Shown: positions 7,447 to 17,228, counted from the stretch's first letter. The stretch is 64,000 nt of DNA from JBOFLG01 sp051657745 (GCA_051657745.1 JBOFLG010000090.1:13922-77921); one strand, 5' to 3'. Numbers and translations: made by a program. Notes: a model not told the origin generated them from the sequence alone.

Positions 7447-9105
7447 GTGACTCCAGAGCAACTTGCCGCGGCCATCCGCGGTGCCCTCGCCGCCGCGGTC
7501 GACGTTGGTGAGCTCGTGGTCCCGGTGCCGGCGAACCTCCGAGTCGAGCGCCCGCGGAACCGCGAGCACGGCGACTGGTCGACCAATATCGCCCTGCAGT
7601 TGGCGAAGCCAGCCGGGATGTCGCCGCGCGCTATTGCCGATCTGCTTGGCGCCAGAGTTGCCGCCATCGCCGGGGTGCAGGCGGTCGATGTCGCTGGGCC
7701 GGGATTCCTCAACATCACGCTTGACGCGGCCAGTGCCGGCGAACTGGCCCGCACCATCGTCGAGGCAGGAGCGTCGTACGGTTCGGGTGACTCCGAGGAC
7801 GGCCATGTCGTGAATCTGGAGTTCGTCTCTGCCAACCCGACGGGCCCGATCCACCTCGGCGGTACCCGGTGGGCGGCGGTGGGTGACTCTCTCGCACGGA
7901 TCCTCACGGCATCCGGCGCGGCCGTCACGCGGGAGTACTACTTCAACGACCATGGCGCTCAGATTGATCGGTTCGCGCGCTCACTTCTCACCGCGGCGCG
8001 AGGGGAGGATGCTCCGGAGGACGGCTACGCAGGCACTTACATCACCGACGTGGCGCGTGCCGTCGTCGCTCAGGAGCCAGGGGTGCTCGACCTCTCCGCC
8101 GCCGAGTCCGAGGAGCGCTTCCGGGCCGTCGGCGTGGCCATGATGTTCGACCAGATCACGCAGTCGCTGCACGACTTCGGCGTTGACTTCGACGTCTACT
8201 TCCACGAGAACTCGCTCCATGAGAGCGGCGCGGTAGAGCGCGCGATTGCGCGCCTCGACGACCTGGGTGTGATGGTCGACCGTGACGGAGCGCGGTGGCT
8301 CCGGAGCACGGACTACGGCGACGACAAGGATCGTGTCGTGATCAAGGCCGACGGCCAGCCGGCCTATATCTCCGGCGACCTGGCCTACTACCTCGACAAG
8401 CGCGATCGTGGTTTCGACCAAGTCGTCATCATGCTCGGCGCCGACCACCACGGCTATGTGCCGCGCCTGATGGCGATGTGCGCGGCGTTCGGCGACACTC
8501 CCGGCGAGAACCTGCAGGTTCTGATTGGCCAGATGGTCAATCTGGTCAAGGACGGCGAGCCGCTGCGGATGTCGAAGCGGGCCGGCACGGTCCTCCGGCT
8601 CGAGGACCTCGTCGATGCGGTCGGGGTGGATGCGGCCCGGTACACCCTCACCAGGACCTCGACCGACTCATCGATCGATATCGACCTTGACCTGCTGGTC
8701 AAGCGCAGCAACGACAATCCGGTGTACTACGTCCAGTACGCCCACGCCCGGACCGCAAATGTGGCCCGGCTGTCCGGCGCCGACGGGGTGCACCGCACCG
8801 ACGGTTTCGACGCCGCGCTGCTCACTGACCCGACCGAGGCCGCGCTGCTGGCGGTGCTCGGCGACTTCCCGCGAGTGGTCGCTCAGTCGGCCCACCTACG
8901 CCAGCCGCACCGGGTGGCGCGCTACCTCGAAGAGCTGGCCGCTCGCTTCCACCAGTGGTACGACAGCTGCCGCGTCCGCCCGATGAACGTTGACGAACCG
9001 GTGACCGACCTGCACCGAACCCGACGATGGCTCAACGACGCTACCGGCCAGGTGCTGCGCACCGGGCTCGGGTTGCTCGGCGTCACCGCCCCCGACCGTA
9101 TGTGA
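7447..9105 (+). CDS. argS: Arginyl-tRNA synthetase
   Basis: Class I synthetase, 552 residues, charging tRNA-Arg with arginine in the cytoplasm. The N-terminal Add-1 domain is followed by the HIGH-type motif in NPTGPIHLGGTRW (near residue 135). The KMSKS-type loop is RMSKRAGT (near residue 374). The C-terminal DALR anticodon-binding helices end in a typical CRVRP...LGLLGV segment. It starts at a GTG, 9 bases after the response regulator, and is followed by lysA after 11 bases. tRNA-Arg(CCG) lies just upstream in the opposite direction. Confidence 0.97.
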   Translation: MTPEQLAAAIRGALAAAVDVGELVVPVPANLRVERPRNREHGDWSTNIALQLAKPAGMSPRAIADLLGARVAAIAGVQAVDVAGPGFLNITLDAASAGELARTIVEAGASYGSGDSEDGHVVNLEFVSANPTGPIHLGGTRWAAVGDSLARILTASGAAVTREYYFNDHGAQIDRFARSLLTAARGEDAPEDGYAGTYITDVARAVVAQEPGVLDLSAAESEERFRAVGVAMMFDQITQSLHDFGVDFDVYFHENSLHESGAVERAIARLDDLGVMVDRDGARWLRSTDYGDDKDRVVIKADGQPAYISGDLAYYLDKRDRGFDQVVIMLGADHHGYVPRLMAMCAAFGDTPGENLQVLIGQMVNLVKDGEPLRMSKRAGTVLRLEDLVDAVGVDAARYTLTRTSTDSSIDIDLDLLVKRSNDNPVYYVQYAHARTANVARLSGADGVHRTDGFDAALLTDPTEAALLAVLGDFPRVVAQSAHLRQPHRVARYLEELAARFHQWYDSCRVRPMNVDEPVTDLHRTRRWLNDATGQVLRTGLGLLGVTAPDRM

Positions 9106-9116
9106 GGCCCTGACCA

Positions 9117-10556
9117 ATGCGTTCACACGAGGCCGGCGTTCTGCACGCCGACGGGTACGGCGGTCCGCCGCTATACCTGCCGTACCCGACCGATGTCATG
9201 GAACTGCTCCCACAGTTGTGGCCGCAGACGATCGGTCGTGACGAGGCCGGAAGGCTCACCGTGGGCGGCGTCGACGTCGTCACCCTGGCCCGTGAGCACG
9301 GCACTCCTGCCTACATCGTGGACGAAGAAGACTTCCGTTCTCGTGCCAGGGCGTTCAAGAGTTCCTTCGCTCATGCGTTCGCGGCATCCGGTGGTGCCGA
9401 CGTCTATTACGCGGGGAAGGCCTTTCTCTGTAGCACGGTGGCGCGCTGGGTCGCCGACGAGGGCCTGTACCTCGATGTCTGCAGCGGTGGCGAGCTCGCG
9501 GTGGCCAGGCGCGCCGACTTCCCGGCCGAGCGAATTGCGCTGCACGGCAACAACAAAACAATCGCAGAGATCCGCGACGCGTTGTCCTACGGAGTCGGCC
9601 GGATCGTGCTCGACTCCGTGGTCGAGATCGAGCGGGTCGCGGCGATCGCCGCCGAGCTCGGGGTCCGGGCGTCGGTCATGATTCGGGTCACCGTGGGCGT
9701 CGAGGCGCACACCCACGAGTTCATCGCCACCGGCCACGAGGACCAGAAGTTCGGCTTCAGCCTTGCCGGCGGGCAGGCGGCGGATGCCGTTCGGCGGGTA
9801 CTCGCCCAGCCCGACCTGCTCGACCTGCGCGGGCTGCACAGCCACATCGGCAGTCAGATCTTCGACACCGGCGGGTTCGAAATCGCGGCCCGGCGCCTTG
9901 TCGGCCTGCACGCCGAGATTGCCGACGAGTACGGCCACCACTGCCCCGACATCGACCTGGGTGGTGGGTACGGCGTCGCGTACACCTCCCAGCACACCCC
10001 GCTTCCGCCGGCAGTGCTCGCCGAGGAGCTGGCGAGCATTCTCTCCCGCGAGCTGAAGGCCGTGAGAGATGGTGACGAGCCCCGTCATCCGCGCGTCTCG
10101 GTCGAACCCGGGCGGGCCATCGCCGGGCCGAGCGCCTTCACCCTGTACGAGGTGGGCACCGTCAAGGAGGTCACACTCGGAGGCGGGCACACGCGCACCT
10201 ACGTCTCGGTCGACGGCGGGATGAGCGATAACATCCGCCCCGCGCTCTACGAGGCGGACTATTCGTGCACCCTCGCCAATCGCCGTTCCGCTGCGCCGCC
10301 ACGGTTGGCCCGCGTCGTCGGGCGGCACTGCGAGAGTGGCGACATCGTGGTGCTCGACGAGTACCTCCCGGGCGACATCACCCCGGGTGATCTCGTCGCC
10401 GTGCCCGGCACCGGCGCCTACTGCCGCAGCCTGGCGAGCCAGTACAACCACACGCCGCGACCGCCGGTGGTGGCGGTCCGCGGTGGCGCGTCGCGGGTCA
10501 TCGTGCGCCGTGAGACCATCGACGACCTGCTCGCCCTCGACGTGGCGGGTGGGTGA
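9117..10556 (+). CDS. lysA: Diaminopimelate decarboxylase
   Basis: A PLP enzyme of the alanine-racemase fold (479 residues) that converts meso-diaminopimelate to lysine, the last step of lysine synthesis. The PLP lysine is in DVYYAGKAFLC, the glycine-rich phosphate site in HSHIGSQIFDTGG, and later conserved parts are EPGRAIAGPS, the active-site CESGD and PGTGAYCRSLASQYN. It heads a run lysA-hom-thrC-thrB with gaps of 1-11 bases, so the aspartate-family genes are probably co-transcribed with argS. Confidence 0.97.
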   Translation: MRSHEAGVLHADGYGGPPLYLPYPTDVMELLPQLWPQTIGRDEAGRLTVGGVDVVTLAREHGTPAYIVDEEDFRSRARAFKSSFAHAFAASGGADVYYAGKAFLCSTVARWVADEGLYLDVCSGGELAVARRADFPAERIALHGNNKTIAEIRDALSYGVGRIVLDSVVEIERVAAIAAELGVRASVMIRVTVGVEAHTHEFIATGHEDQKFGFSLAGGQAADAVRRVLAQPDLLDLRGLHSHIGSQIFDTGGFEIAARRLVGLHAEIADEYGHHCPDIDLGGGYGVAYTSQHTPLPPAVLAEELASILSRELKAVRDGDEPRHPRVSVEPGRAIAGPSAFTLYEVGTVKEVTLGGGHTRTYVSVDGGMSDNIRPALYEADYSCTLANRRSAAPPRLARVVGRHCESGDIVVLDEYLPGDITPGDLVAVPGTGAYCRSLASQYNHTPRPPVVAVRGGASRVIVRRETIDDLLALDVAGG

Positions 10557-10560
10557 ACCC

Positions 10561-11904
10561 ATGACAACCCCAGGAGCTGACTTCGCTGTGCCACGCCATC
10601 CCGGTCACCCGCTGCGGGTCGCCCTGCTCGGATGTGGTGTCGTGGGATCGGCGGTGGCCCGGATGCTCGTCTCGAATGCCGACGACCTCGCCGCCCGCGC
10701 TGGAGCGCCGCTCGAACTGGTCGGTATCGCCGTGCGGCGGCCCGGGCGGCCACGTCCGGATGTGCCGGTCGACCCGGCGCTGTTCACCGACGACGCCATG
10801 GACCTGGTCACCCGGGCCGACATCGTGGTCGAGGTCATCGGCGGCATCGACCCCGCCCGTCAGGTGCTCCTCACCGCGATGCGGCATGGGGCGTCGGTGG
10901 TCTCGGCGAACAAGGCCCTGCTTGCCGAGGACGGCCCTACGCTGTACGCCGCCGCCGATCAGTACGGCGTTGACCTGTACTACGAGGCCGCCGTCGCGGG
11001 CGCCATCCCCATCCTGCGTCCGATCCGCGAGTCGCTCGCCGGAGACGACGTGCGCAAGGTCATGGGAATCGTCAACGGCACCACCAATTTCGTTCTCGAC
11101 CAGATGGATATGCGGGGTGCTGGCTTCGCCGAGACCGTGGTGCAGGCGCAGGCCCTGGGGTACGCCGAGGCCGACCCCACCGCCGACGTCGAAGGGTTCG
11201 ACGCCGCCGCCAAGGCCGCGATTCTGGCCAGCCTCGCGTTCCACACCCGGGTGTCGTCGGCACGGGTCCACCGCGAGGGCATCACCGAGGTCAGCGCCGC
11301 CGACGTCGAGGCCGCGCGCGAGATGGACTGTGTGGTCAAGCTGCTCGCGATCTGCGAGCGGGTCACCGGGCCCGACGGTGGTGACGCCGTGAGCGTTCGG
11401 GTACACCCGGCGATGGTGCCGCGCAGCCACCCGCTCGCGGGAGTCCGCGAGGCGTTCAACGCGGTGTTCGTTGAGGCGGAGGCGGCCGGCCAACTGATGT
11501 TCTACGGGCGCGGCGCGGGCGGCGACCCCACGGCATCCGCCGTGCTCGGTGACGTCATCGCGGTGGCCCGGCACCGGGTCGCCGGCGGACGCGGGCCGGG
11601 GGAGTCCGCCTACGCCGACTTGCCGGTGGTCGACATGGGCCAGGCCCTCACGCGGTATCACATCAGCCTTGATGTGGCTGACCGTCCTGGCGTCCTCGCT
11701 CAGGTGGCGGCCGCGTTTGCCGAGCAGGGCGTGTCGATCGAGACGGTGCGCCAGCAGGTGTCGCCGGGTGATGGCGCACGGGCTCGGCTCGTGGTGGTCA
11801 CGCATACCGCCACCGATGCCGCATTGTCGGCCACCGTTGACTCCCTGGCCGCGCTCGACACGGTCACCGGGGTGGCGTCGGTGCTCCGCGTGGAGGGGTC
11901 CTGA
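10561..11904 (+). CDS. hom: Homoserine dehydrogenase
   Basis: Reduces aspartate semialdehyde to homoserine with NAD(P)H, the branch point to threonine and methionine (447 residues). The N-terminal Rossmann motif is LLGCGVVGSAVARML, the middle holds the catalytic region (GIVNGTTNFVLDQM, GYAEADPTADVEGFDAA), and the last 80 residues form an ACT domain (ISLDVADRPGVLAQVAAAF) that in relatives binds threonine for feedback control. I used the ATG at 10561. A GTG at 10588 with AGGAG about 11 bases upstream is an alternative that shortens the protein by nine residues. Confidence 0.96.
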   Translation: MTTPGADFAVPRHPGHPLRVALLGCGVVGSAVARMLVSNADDLAARAGAPLELVGIAVRRPGRPRPDVPVDPALFTDDAMDLVTRADIVVEVIGGIDPARQVLLTAMRHGASVVSANKALLAEDGPTLYAAADQYGVDLYYEAAVAGAIPILRPIRESLAGDDVRKVMGIVNGTTNFVLDQMDMRGAGFAETVVQAQALGYAEADPTADVEGFDAAAKAAILASLAFHTRVSSARVHREGITEVSAADVEAAREMDCVVKLLAICERVTGPDGGDAVSVRVHPAMVPRSHPLAGVREAFNAVFVEAEAAGQLMFYGRGAGGDPTASAVLGDVIAVARHRVAGGRGPGESAYADLPVVDMGQALTRYHISLDVADRPGVLAQVAAAFAEQGVSIETVRQQVSPGDGARARLVVVTHTATDAALSATVDSLAALDTVTGVASVLRVEGS

Positions 11905-11905
11905 C

Positions 11906-13009
11906 ATGGCGCACCAGTGGCGCGGCGTCATCCGCGAGTACGCTGCCCGCCTCCCGAGCCTCGACGGTGCGCCGGTGGTCACCCTCCGTGAAGGCGGCAC
12001 GCCGCTGGTGCCGTGCGAGTCGCTCTCCGAGCGCACCGGCGCCTCGGTCTTCGTCAAGGTCGAGGGCGCAAACCCCACGGCGTCCTTCAAGGATCGGGGG
12101 ATGACGGCCGCCATCTCGGTAGCGAAGCGGCACGGCGCCCGCGCCGTGATCTGCGCCAGCACCGGAAACACCAGCGCGAGCGCGGCCGCCTACGCGGTCA
12201 AGGCGGGGATGACGTGCGCGGTGCTCGTCCCGGACGGCAAGATCGCGATGGGCAAGCTCAGCCAGGCGGTCATCCATGGGGCGACGATCATCCAGGTCGA
12301 CGGCAACTTCGACGACTGCCTCACCGTGGCGCGCAAGTTGGGGGACGCGTACCCGGTGGAGTTGGTCAACTCGGTCAACCCGGCCCGCATCGAGGGTCAG
12401 AAGACCGCAGCATTCGAGGTGGTCGACGCGCTCGGCGACGCGCCCGACATCCACATGCTCCCGGTCGGTAACGCTGGCAACATCACTGCGTACTGGCGGG
12501 GGTACACCGAGTACGCCCAGCCGACCCCCGGCCTGGGAGGCGAGATCCTTGCGCCGGTCTCGACCCGGCGGCCGGCCATGTGGGGGTTCCAGGCCGCCGG
12601 TGCCGCGCCGTTGGTGGTGGGCCATCCGGTCGACGCGCCGGAAACGGTGGCTACCGCCATCCGGATCGGCAACCCCGCGTCGTGGGATCAGGCCGTTGCT
12701 GCCCGGGACGAATCCGGTGGCCGCATCGACGCCGTGACCGACGACGAGATTCTCGCGGCCCAGCGGCTCCTGGCCGCCACCGAGGGGGTGTTCGTCGAGC
12801 CCGGGTCGGCGGCGAGCATCGCCGGTCTCCTCGCAGCCCACCAGGCGGGCGACGTGCCCCGTGGCGCCACGGTGGTCTGCACCGTGACCGGGCATGGGCT
12901 CAAAGACCCGCAGTGGGCGCTGCGTCAGCCCGATGGCTCGGAGGTGGCGCCGGTGCGGGTCGCGGCCGATGTGGTCAGCGTCGCCGCGGCACTCGGGCTC
13001 GAGGGCTGA
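11906..13009 (+). CDS. thrC: Threonine synthase
   Basis: A PLP enzyme converting O-phosphohomoserine to threonine, 367 residues, the usual length of the short actinobacterial type. The PLP lysine lies in NPTASFKDRGMT, the phosphate-binding loop is STGNTSASAAAYA, and the C-terminal part has EPGSAASIAGL. It begins one base after hom ends, so translational coupling is likely. The frame is open far upstream inside hom, but only the ATG at 11906 gives the family N-terminus (WRGVIREYAARLP). Confidence 0.96.
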   Translation: MAHQWRGVIREYAARLPSLDGAPVVTLREGGTPLVPCESLSERTGASVFVKVEGANPTASFKDRGMTAAISVAKRHGARAVICASTGNTSASAAAYAVKAGMTCAVLVPDGKIAMGKLSQAVIHGATIIQVDGNFDDCLTVARKLGDAYPVELVNSVNPARIEGQKTAAFEVVDALGDAPDIHMLPVGNAGNITAYWRGYTEYAQPTPGLGGEILAPVSTRRPAMWGFQAAGAAPLVVGHPVDAPETVATAIRIGNPASWDQAVAARDESGGRIDAVTDDEILAAQRLLAATEGVFVEPGSAASIAGLLAAHQAGDVPRGATVVCTVTGHGLKDPQWALRQPDGSEVAPVRVAADVVSVAAALGLEG

Positions 13010-13010
13010 G

Positions 13011-13964
13011 ATGGCCCGAGGCCCCCGCCCGGGCACGTCGGTCACGGTTCGCGTCCCGGCGAGCAGCGCCAATCTCGGGCCGGGCTTCGACGCCCTGGGC
13101 TGCGCGCTCGGTGTGTGGGATACCTGCCAGGCCACCGCGACTTCCGAGCCCGGCCTGGTGATCGTGGTCCGTGGTGAGGGTGCGGGGCAGGTGCCGCTCG
13201 ACGAGCACCATCTCGTGTACCGGTCGATGCGCACCGCATGGGCCGAACTCGGCGGGGTGCCTCCGAGTGGGCTCCGGCTGGAATGCGACAACGCTATCCC
13301 GCACGGACGCGGCCTCGGGTCATCGGCCACGGCCATCGTCACCGGTGTCGTCGTGGCTCAGGCGCTGGTCGCCGTGACCCAGAACCCGGTGGATGCCGGC
13401 ACACCGGTCGCGGTGGACCTTGACTGGGCTGGTGCGCTCGCCGCGCGACTCGAAGGCCACCCGGACAACGCGTGCGCCAGCGTCTACGGGGGCGTCACCC
13501 TCTCGTGGACCGACGACCCCGAGGCCGAGGCGAGTATGGTCCGGCTACCGGTTCACCCCGAGCTTGCCCCGGTGGTGCTCGTCCCGGACACCCAGCTCAG
13601 TACCGCGCGCGCTCGGTCGGTGCTGCCTCCGCAGGTGCGGCTCGCCGACGCTGCCGCCAACTCGGCACGGGCCGCACTGCTCTCGCATGCGCTGGCACTC
13701 GCGCCCGAACGGCTGCACGCGGCGACCCGGGACTGGCTGCACCAAGAGGCCCGACGGGCGTCGTATCCGCGGTCCATGGATCTGGTTGATGCGCTGCGTG
13801 CTGCCGGGCATGCGGCTGTCATTTCGGGAGCGGGTCCGTCGGTACTGGTCCTGGCGATGCGCGGCGTCATCAGCGACGTCATTGCACGAGCCCCGACGGG
13901 CTGGCGGGTGCTGACCCCGGGCATCCCGGCCACTGGAGCTCAGGTGCTCGCCGGCCCCGGATGA
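13011..13964 (+). CDS. thrB: Homoserine kinase
   Basis: A GHMP-family kinase (317 residues) that makes the O-phosphohomoserine used by ThrC. Motif 1 is PASSANLGPGFDALG, the ATP-binding GHMP loop is PHGRGLGSSATA, and the C-terminal motif is VISGAGPSVLVL. It starts one base after the thrC stop. The order hom-thrC-thrB is the standard actinobacterial one. It is followed by about 250 bases before rho. Confidence 0.95.
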   Translation: MARGPRPGTSVTVRVPASSANLGPGFDALGCALGVWDTCQATATSEPGLVIVVRGEGAGQVPLDEHHLVYRSMRTAWAELGGVPPSGLRLECDNAIPHGRGLGSSATAIVTGVVVAQALVAVTQNPVDAGTPVAVDLDWAGALAARLEGHPDNACASVYGGVTLSWTDDPEAEASMVRLPVHPELAPVVLVPDTQLSTARARSVLPPQVRLADAAANSARAALLSHALALAPERLHAATRDWLHQEARRASYPRSMDLVDALRAAGHAAVISGAGPSVLVLAMRGVISDVIARAPTGWRVLTPGIPATGAQVLAGPG

Positions 13965-14217
13965 GGCCCGCCCACCACCGGCTGGTGGCGTCGGGGCGCA
14001 CGGTACGAACAGCCGACCGCTCCTGCACTGTCACACCCGGTGGTACTGTAAGCAAGCGCTCTTGCAGCCGGTGCCCGGCCATCGAGTCGATTCCGCCGCA
14101 AAGCGCCAACCACGTTTCGGGCTGAGCCTTCAGCAGGGTAACGACAGCTTGCCCGACGTGTCCCCCACTCACAGGCTGCATGTCTGCGGCCACCTCAAGC
14201 GAGGGGAAGGATCCTTC
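13965..14217. promoter_or_regulatory. Leader region of rho
   Basis: These 253 bases between thrB and rho hold the promoter or leader for rho. The last part (CGAGGGGAAGG, ending 7-8 bases before the GTG) is a strong ribosome-binding site that fixes the rho start. In many bacteria rho is autoregulated by attenuation in its leader; I see no defined hairpin that proves it here. Confidence 0.4.
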
Positions 14218-16005
14218 GTGACAGACACCACCATCGAGGCGCCCGCGCCCACTGACAGCCCACGCCGTTCTGGCGCGCTCACTGCCATGCGGCTCGCCGA
14301 GCTGCAGGGCCTGGCCTCGAGCATGGGCATCGGCGGCACCGCCAAGATGCGCAAGGGCGATCTCGTCGCCGCCATCAAGGCCCGACAGAACGGGGAAAGC
14401 GTCGCCGCTCCGGTCAAGGAGCGACGTGACGAGCCCGCTCACGTGCCCACCGACAGCGCGCGCAACGGCCATCCACCGCGTGACCGTGAGGCCGATGCGG
14501 CCGTTCGCGGCCCACGCTCGGCGGCGCAGCGTGACGAACGCCCAGCACGCGAGGACGACTCAGCGCGCGAGGACAGCCGTCCTGGTGGCCGATCCGAGGA
14601 TGTTCAGCGGGACCGGCACGGCGAGCGAGATCGGCAGCCTCAGCGCGACCGGCAGCAGGGGCCGCGGGAGCGTCAGCAGGAGCAGCAGGGTCCACGCGAC
14701 GATGACGAGAGCCGCGGCGGGCGCCGTCGGCGCAACCGCGGGCGCAACCGCGACAAACGCCGCGGCCCGAGTCCAGCGGGCGTCGAGCAGGCCGACCCCA
14801 CTGAGCCACCGATCCGCGAGGATGATGTTCTCGTGCCGGTCGCCGGCATCCTGGACATCCTCGACAACCATGCGTTCGTGCGCACCACGGGGTACCTCCC
14901 GGGCAGCAGTGACGTGTACGTCCCGTTGCAGATGGTCAAGCGTCACGGCCTGCGCAAGGGCGACGCGGTCACCGGCTCGATCAAGGCGGCGCGCGAGGGC
15001 GAGGAGCCACAGCAGCAGACCGTCGGTTCTCGCAACAACCGTCAAAAGTACACCCCGCTCGCTCGCCTCGACACCGTGAACGCGATGACGCCCGACGACG
15101 CGAGACGTCGGCCGGAGTTCACCAAGTTGACTCCGCTCTACCCGCAGGACCGCCTGCGGCTGGAGACCGAGCAGAACATCATCACGACCCGGATCATCGA
15201 CCTGGTCGCGCCGATCGGTAAAGGCCAGCGCGGTCTGATTAATGCGCCCGCGAAGGCCGGTAAGACAATGGTGATGCAGGTGGTCGCCAATGCCATCACG
15301 ACGAACAACCCTGAGGTACACCTCATGGTCGTGCTCGTCGACGAGCGGCCGGAAGAGGTCACCGACATGCAGCGTGCGGTGAAGGGCGAGGTCATCTCCT
15401 CGACCTTTGACCGCCCGGCCGATGACCACACCACGGTGGCCGAGTTGGCGATCGAACGGGCCAAGCGACTGGTCGAGATGGGTCATGACGTGGTCGTGCT
15501 TCTCGACTCCATCACCAAGCTCGGCCGCGCCTACAACCTTGCCGCGCCGGCGAGCGGTCGCATCCTCTCCGGTGGTGTCGACTCGGCAGCGCTGTACCCG
15601 CCGAAGAAGTTCTTCGGCGCGGCCCGCAACATCGAGAACGGCGGTTCGCTGACCATTCTTGCCACCGCCCTGGTCGAGACCGGGTCGCGCATGGACGAGG
15701 TGATCTTCGAGGAGTTCAAGGGCACCGGCAACATGGAGCTCAAGCTGGACCGGCAACTCGCGAACCGTCGTATTTTCCCCGCGGTTGACGTCAACAACTC
15801 GGGAACCCGGCGCGAGGAGATCTTGCTCGCTCCCGATGAACTCAAGATCATGTGGAAGTTGCGGCGAGTTCTTGCGGCCCTGGACAGTCAGCAGGGGATC
15901 GAGTTGCTTCTCGACCGGCTACGCAAGACGAAAAACAACTACGAGTTCCTCAAGCAGGTGCAGCAGACCAGTTCGATCAAGCTCGAGGACGAAGACGAGT
16001 CATAG
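14218..16005 (+). CDS. rho: Transcription termination factor Rho
   Basis: Hexameric RNA helicase that ends transcription, 595 residues from the GTG at 14218. The N-terminal Rho_N helices (MRLAELQGLASSMGI) are followed by an insert of about 120 residues (roughly 65-195) very rich in Arg, Asp, Gln and Gly, an expansion known from actinobacterial Rho. The cold-shock-like RNA-binding domain follows (GILDILDNHAFVRTTGYLPG), then the ATPase core with Walker A (APAKAGKTM), Walker B (VVVLLDSITKLGRAYN) and the R-loop region. The core is complete. The transcript ends at a strong hairpin 26 bases downstream. Confidence 0.97.
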   Translation: MTDTTIEAPAPTDSPRRSGALTAMRLAELQGLASSMGIGGTAKMRKGDLVAAIKARQNGESVAAPVKERRDEPAHVPTDSARNGHPPRDREADAAVRGPRSAAQRDERPAREDDSAREDSRPGGRSEDVQRDRHGERDRQPQRDRQQGPRERQQEQQGPRDDDESRGGRRRRNRGRNRDKRRGPSPAGVEQADPTEPPIREDDVLVPVAGILDILDNHAFVRTTGYLPGSSDVYVPLQMVKRHGLRKGDAVTGSIKAAREGEEPQQQTVGSRNNRQKYTPLARLDTVNAMTPDDARRRPEFTKLTPLYPQDRLRLETEQNIITTRIIDLVAPIGKGQRGLINAPAKAGKTMVMQVVANAITTNNPEVHLMVVLVDERPEEVTDMQRAVKGEVISSTFDRPADDHTTVAELAIERAKRLVEMGHDVVVLLDSITKLGRAYNLAAPASGRILSGGVDSAALYPPKKFFGAARNIENGGSLTILATALVETGSRMDEVIFEEFKGTGNMELKLDRQLANRRIFPAVDVNNSGTRREEILLAPDELKIMWKLRRVLAALDSQQGIELLLDRLRKTKNNYEFLKQVQQTSSIKLEDEDES

Positions 16006-16031
16006 TTCTGCGCATTCCCGCCCCATCACGG

Positions 16032-16078
16032 AAACGCGAGGTTCGCACGGGTTCCGTACCCGTGCGAACCTCGCGTTT
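16032..16078. terminator. Perfect 21-bp hairpin between convergent rho and GNAT genes
   Basis: Bases 16032-16052 pair perfectly with 16058-16078 around a 5-base loop. The stem starts AAACGCGAG and ends CTCGCGTTT, giving A/T tails on both sides. It therefore works as a bidirectional terminator between rho (+) and the acetyltransferase (-). Confidence 0.85.
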
Positions 16079-16138
16079 GTCGTGTGGACCTCGCATTCCC
16101 GTGCGGCGCTCCAAGAGCCACCGCTCCGCTCGCTCGGT

Positions 16139-16657
16139 TCAGTTCCTCGTAACCAGGAGGCGCATCGCGGGGAATGTGCTGCGCACGAACCCGCGCGCAC
16201 CGTAGATCCGCGCCCCGCCGTCGGTGGCGAAGAGGTCGACGCGGCTGACCTCGGTCTCTTCCTCGAACCAGCGCAGCAGCGCGTCGGTACACGCGGCGGC
16301 GTACCCGTAGCCTCGATGGCTCGTGAGGGTCACGACGTTGGAAACCAGCCCGACCGACCCGTGCGGCGCGGACGGCCCCGGGATCAGCGCGGTCACCTCG
16401 CCGACGGCGCACGAGACGACCGTGCCGGCGAGATCGGCGACGACGATGCGCACCCCTGCTGCCGCTACCGCGTCCACGAACCAGTCGTGCGCCGCGAGCT
16501 GCCAGCCGGGTTCGGCGAGGTGGATACCGTTGCTGCCCATCGCCTCGAACATCGCCACCCGGAGAGTGACCAGCGCCGCCGCGTCATCCCGACCAGCGGT
16601 GCGGATGACGACCGGCGCGCCTCGGCGCGTGGCCCGGTCGGCCTCCGGCTCGGTCAA
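16139..16657 (-). CDS. GNAT family N-acetyltransferase
   Basis: A 172-residue protein of the GCN5 acetyltransferase fold, transferring an acetyl group from acetyl-CoA to an unknown amine. The N-terminal strand-helix (VIRTAGRDDAAALVTLRVAMFEAMG) and the acetyl-CoA pyrophosphate loop (SHRGYGYAAACTDALLRW) are clear. The last strand-helix is DLFATDGGARIYGARGF. It lies 19 bases downstream of the secreted-protein gene on the same strand. The substrate cannot be inferred. Confidence 0.85.
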   Translation of the reverse strand: MTEPEADRATRRGAPVVIRTAGRDDAAALVTLRVAMFEAMGSNGIHLAEPGWQLAAHDWFVDAVAAAGVRIVVADLAGTVVSCAVGEVTALIPGPSAPHGSVGLVSNVVTLTSHRGYGYAAACTDALLRWFEEETEVSRVDLFATDGGARIYGARGFVRSTFPAMRLLVTRN

Positions 16658-16676
16658 CGGAGCCCGGCCGACAAGA

Positions 16677-17228
16677 CTAGGACGGGCATCCCGGTGGCTG
16701 GTAGATAGAACACGGCCGGGGCGGGAGCGGGGTGGGCGATGGGGCTGGCGGGGGCGGCGGTGCTGGCGCGGTCACGGTAAGTGACACGCCGGTGGGTGCC
16801 TGGTCGATGCCGTAGTCGGTGTGGATGGTGTATACGCCCGGGGCGAGCGAAGCCACCGACACGTCCCCGGCGCCCGTGAAGCGCATGCCCCGGGGCGGAC
16901 CCTGACCGAGCTGATTCTGCAACGGCACCTCACCGAGAGTGATGTTGCCCGGGTCGGCGACAATGCGGACCGTGCCGGCCGAGTTCTCGGGAAAGACGCA
17001 GACGGCGTACACATCCGCCGGGTCGGGGTAGGTCGAGATGTCCACGAACACCGATATGTCTGCGGTGCCCTGGACTATCTGGCGTTGGTCGGTCCACGTC
17101 GTGGCTTGCTCGTCGGCCCAGCACGCGAAGCCCGGCGGCCGGGACCGTGCGTCTGCGGGCGCGGTCGAAACGAGGGACAACGTCATCGTCGCCGTGGTCA
17201 CGGCGATCATCGGGCCGGTGAACTTCAT
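16677..17228 (-). CDS. Secreted protein with proline-rich C-terminus, unknown function
   Basis: A 183-residue protein. It starts with a Sec signal peptide (KFTGPMIAVTTATMTLSLVS, cleavage likely near APADA). The mature part is predicted beta-rich, with phrases such as DISVFVDISTYPDPADVYAVCVF and LAPGVYTIHTDYGID, suggesting an immunoglobulin-like or jelly-roll fold. The C-terminal 35 residues are PAPPPPPAPSPTPLPP followed by a short cysteine-containing tail (two Cys); there are two more Cys in the mature core. No anchor is visible, so it is probably released or held in the wall. I do not recognise a family. Confidence 0.65.
   Translation of the reverse strand: MKFTGPMIAVTTATMTLSLVSTAPADARSRPPGFACWADEQATTWTDQRQIVQGTADISVFVDISTYPDPADVYAVCVFPENSAGTVRIVADPGNITLGEVPLQNQLGQGPPRGMRFTGAGDVSVASLAPGVYTIHTDYGIDQAPTGVSLTVTAPAPPPPPAPSPTPLPPRPCSIYQPPGCPS

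Noticed and set aside
16000..16412. Short frames across the rho terminator
   Set aside because: They are produced by the hairpin and the GNAT gene's shadow; they have no ribosome site.
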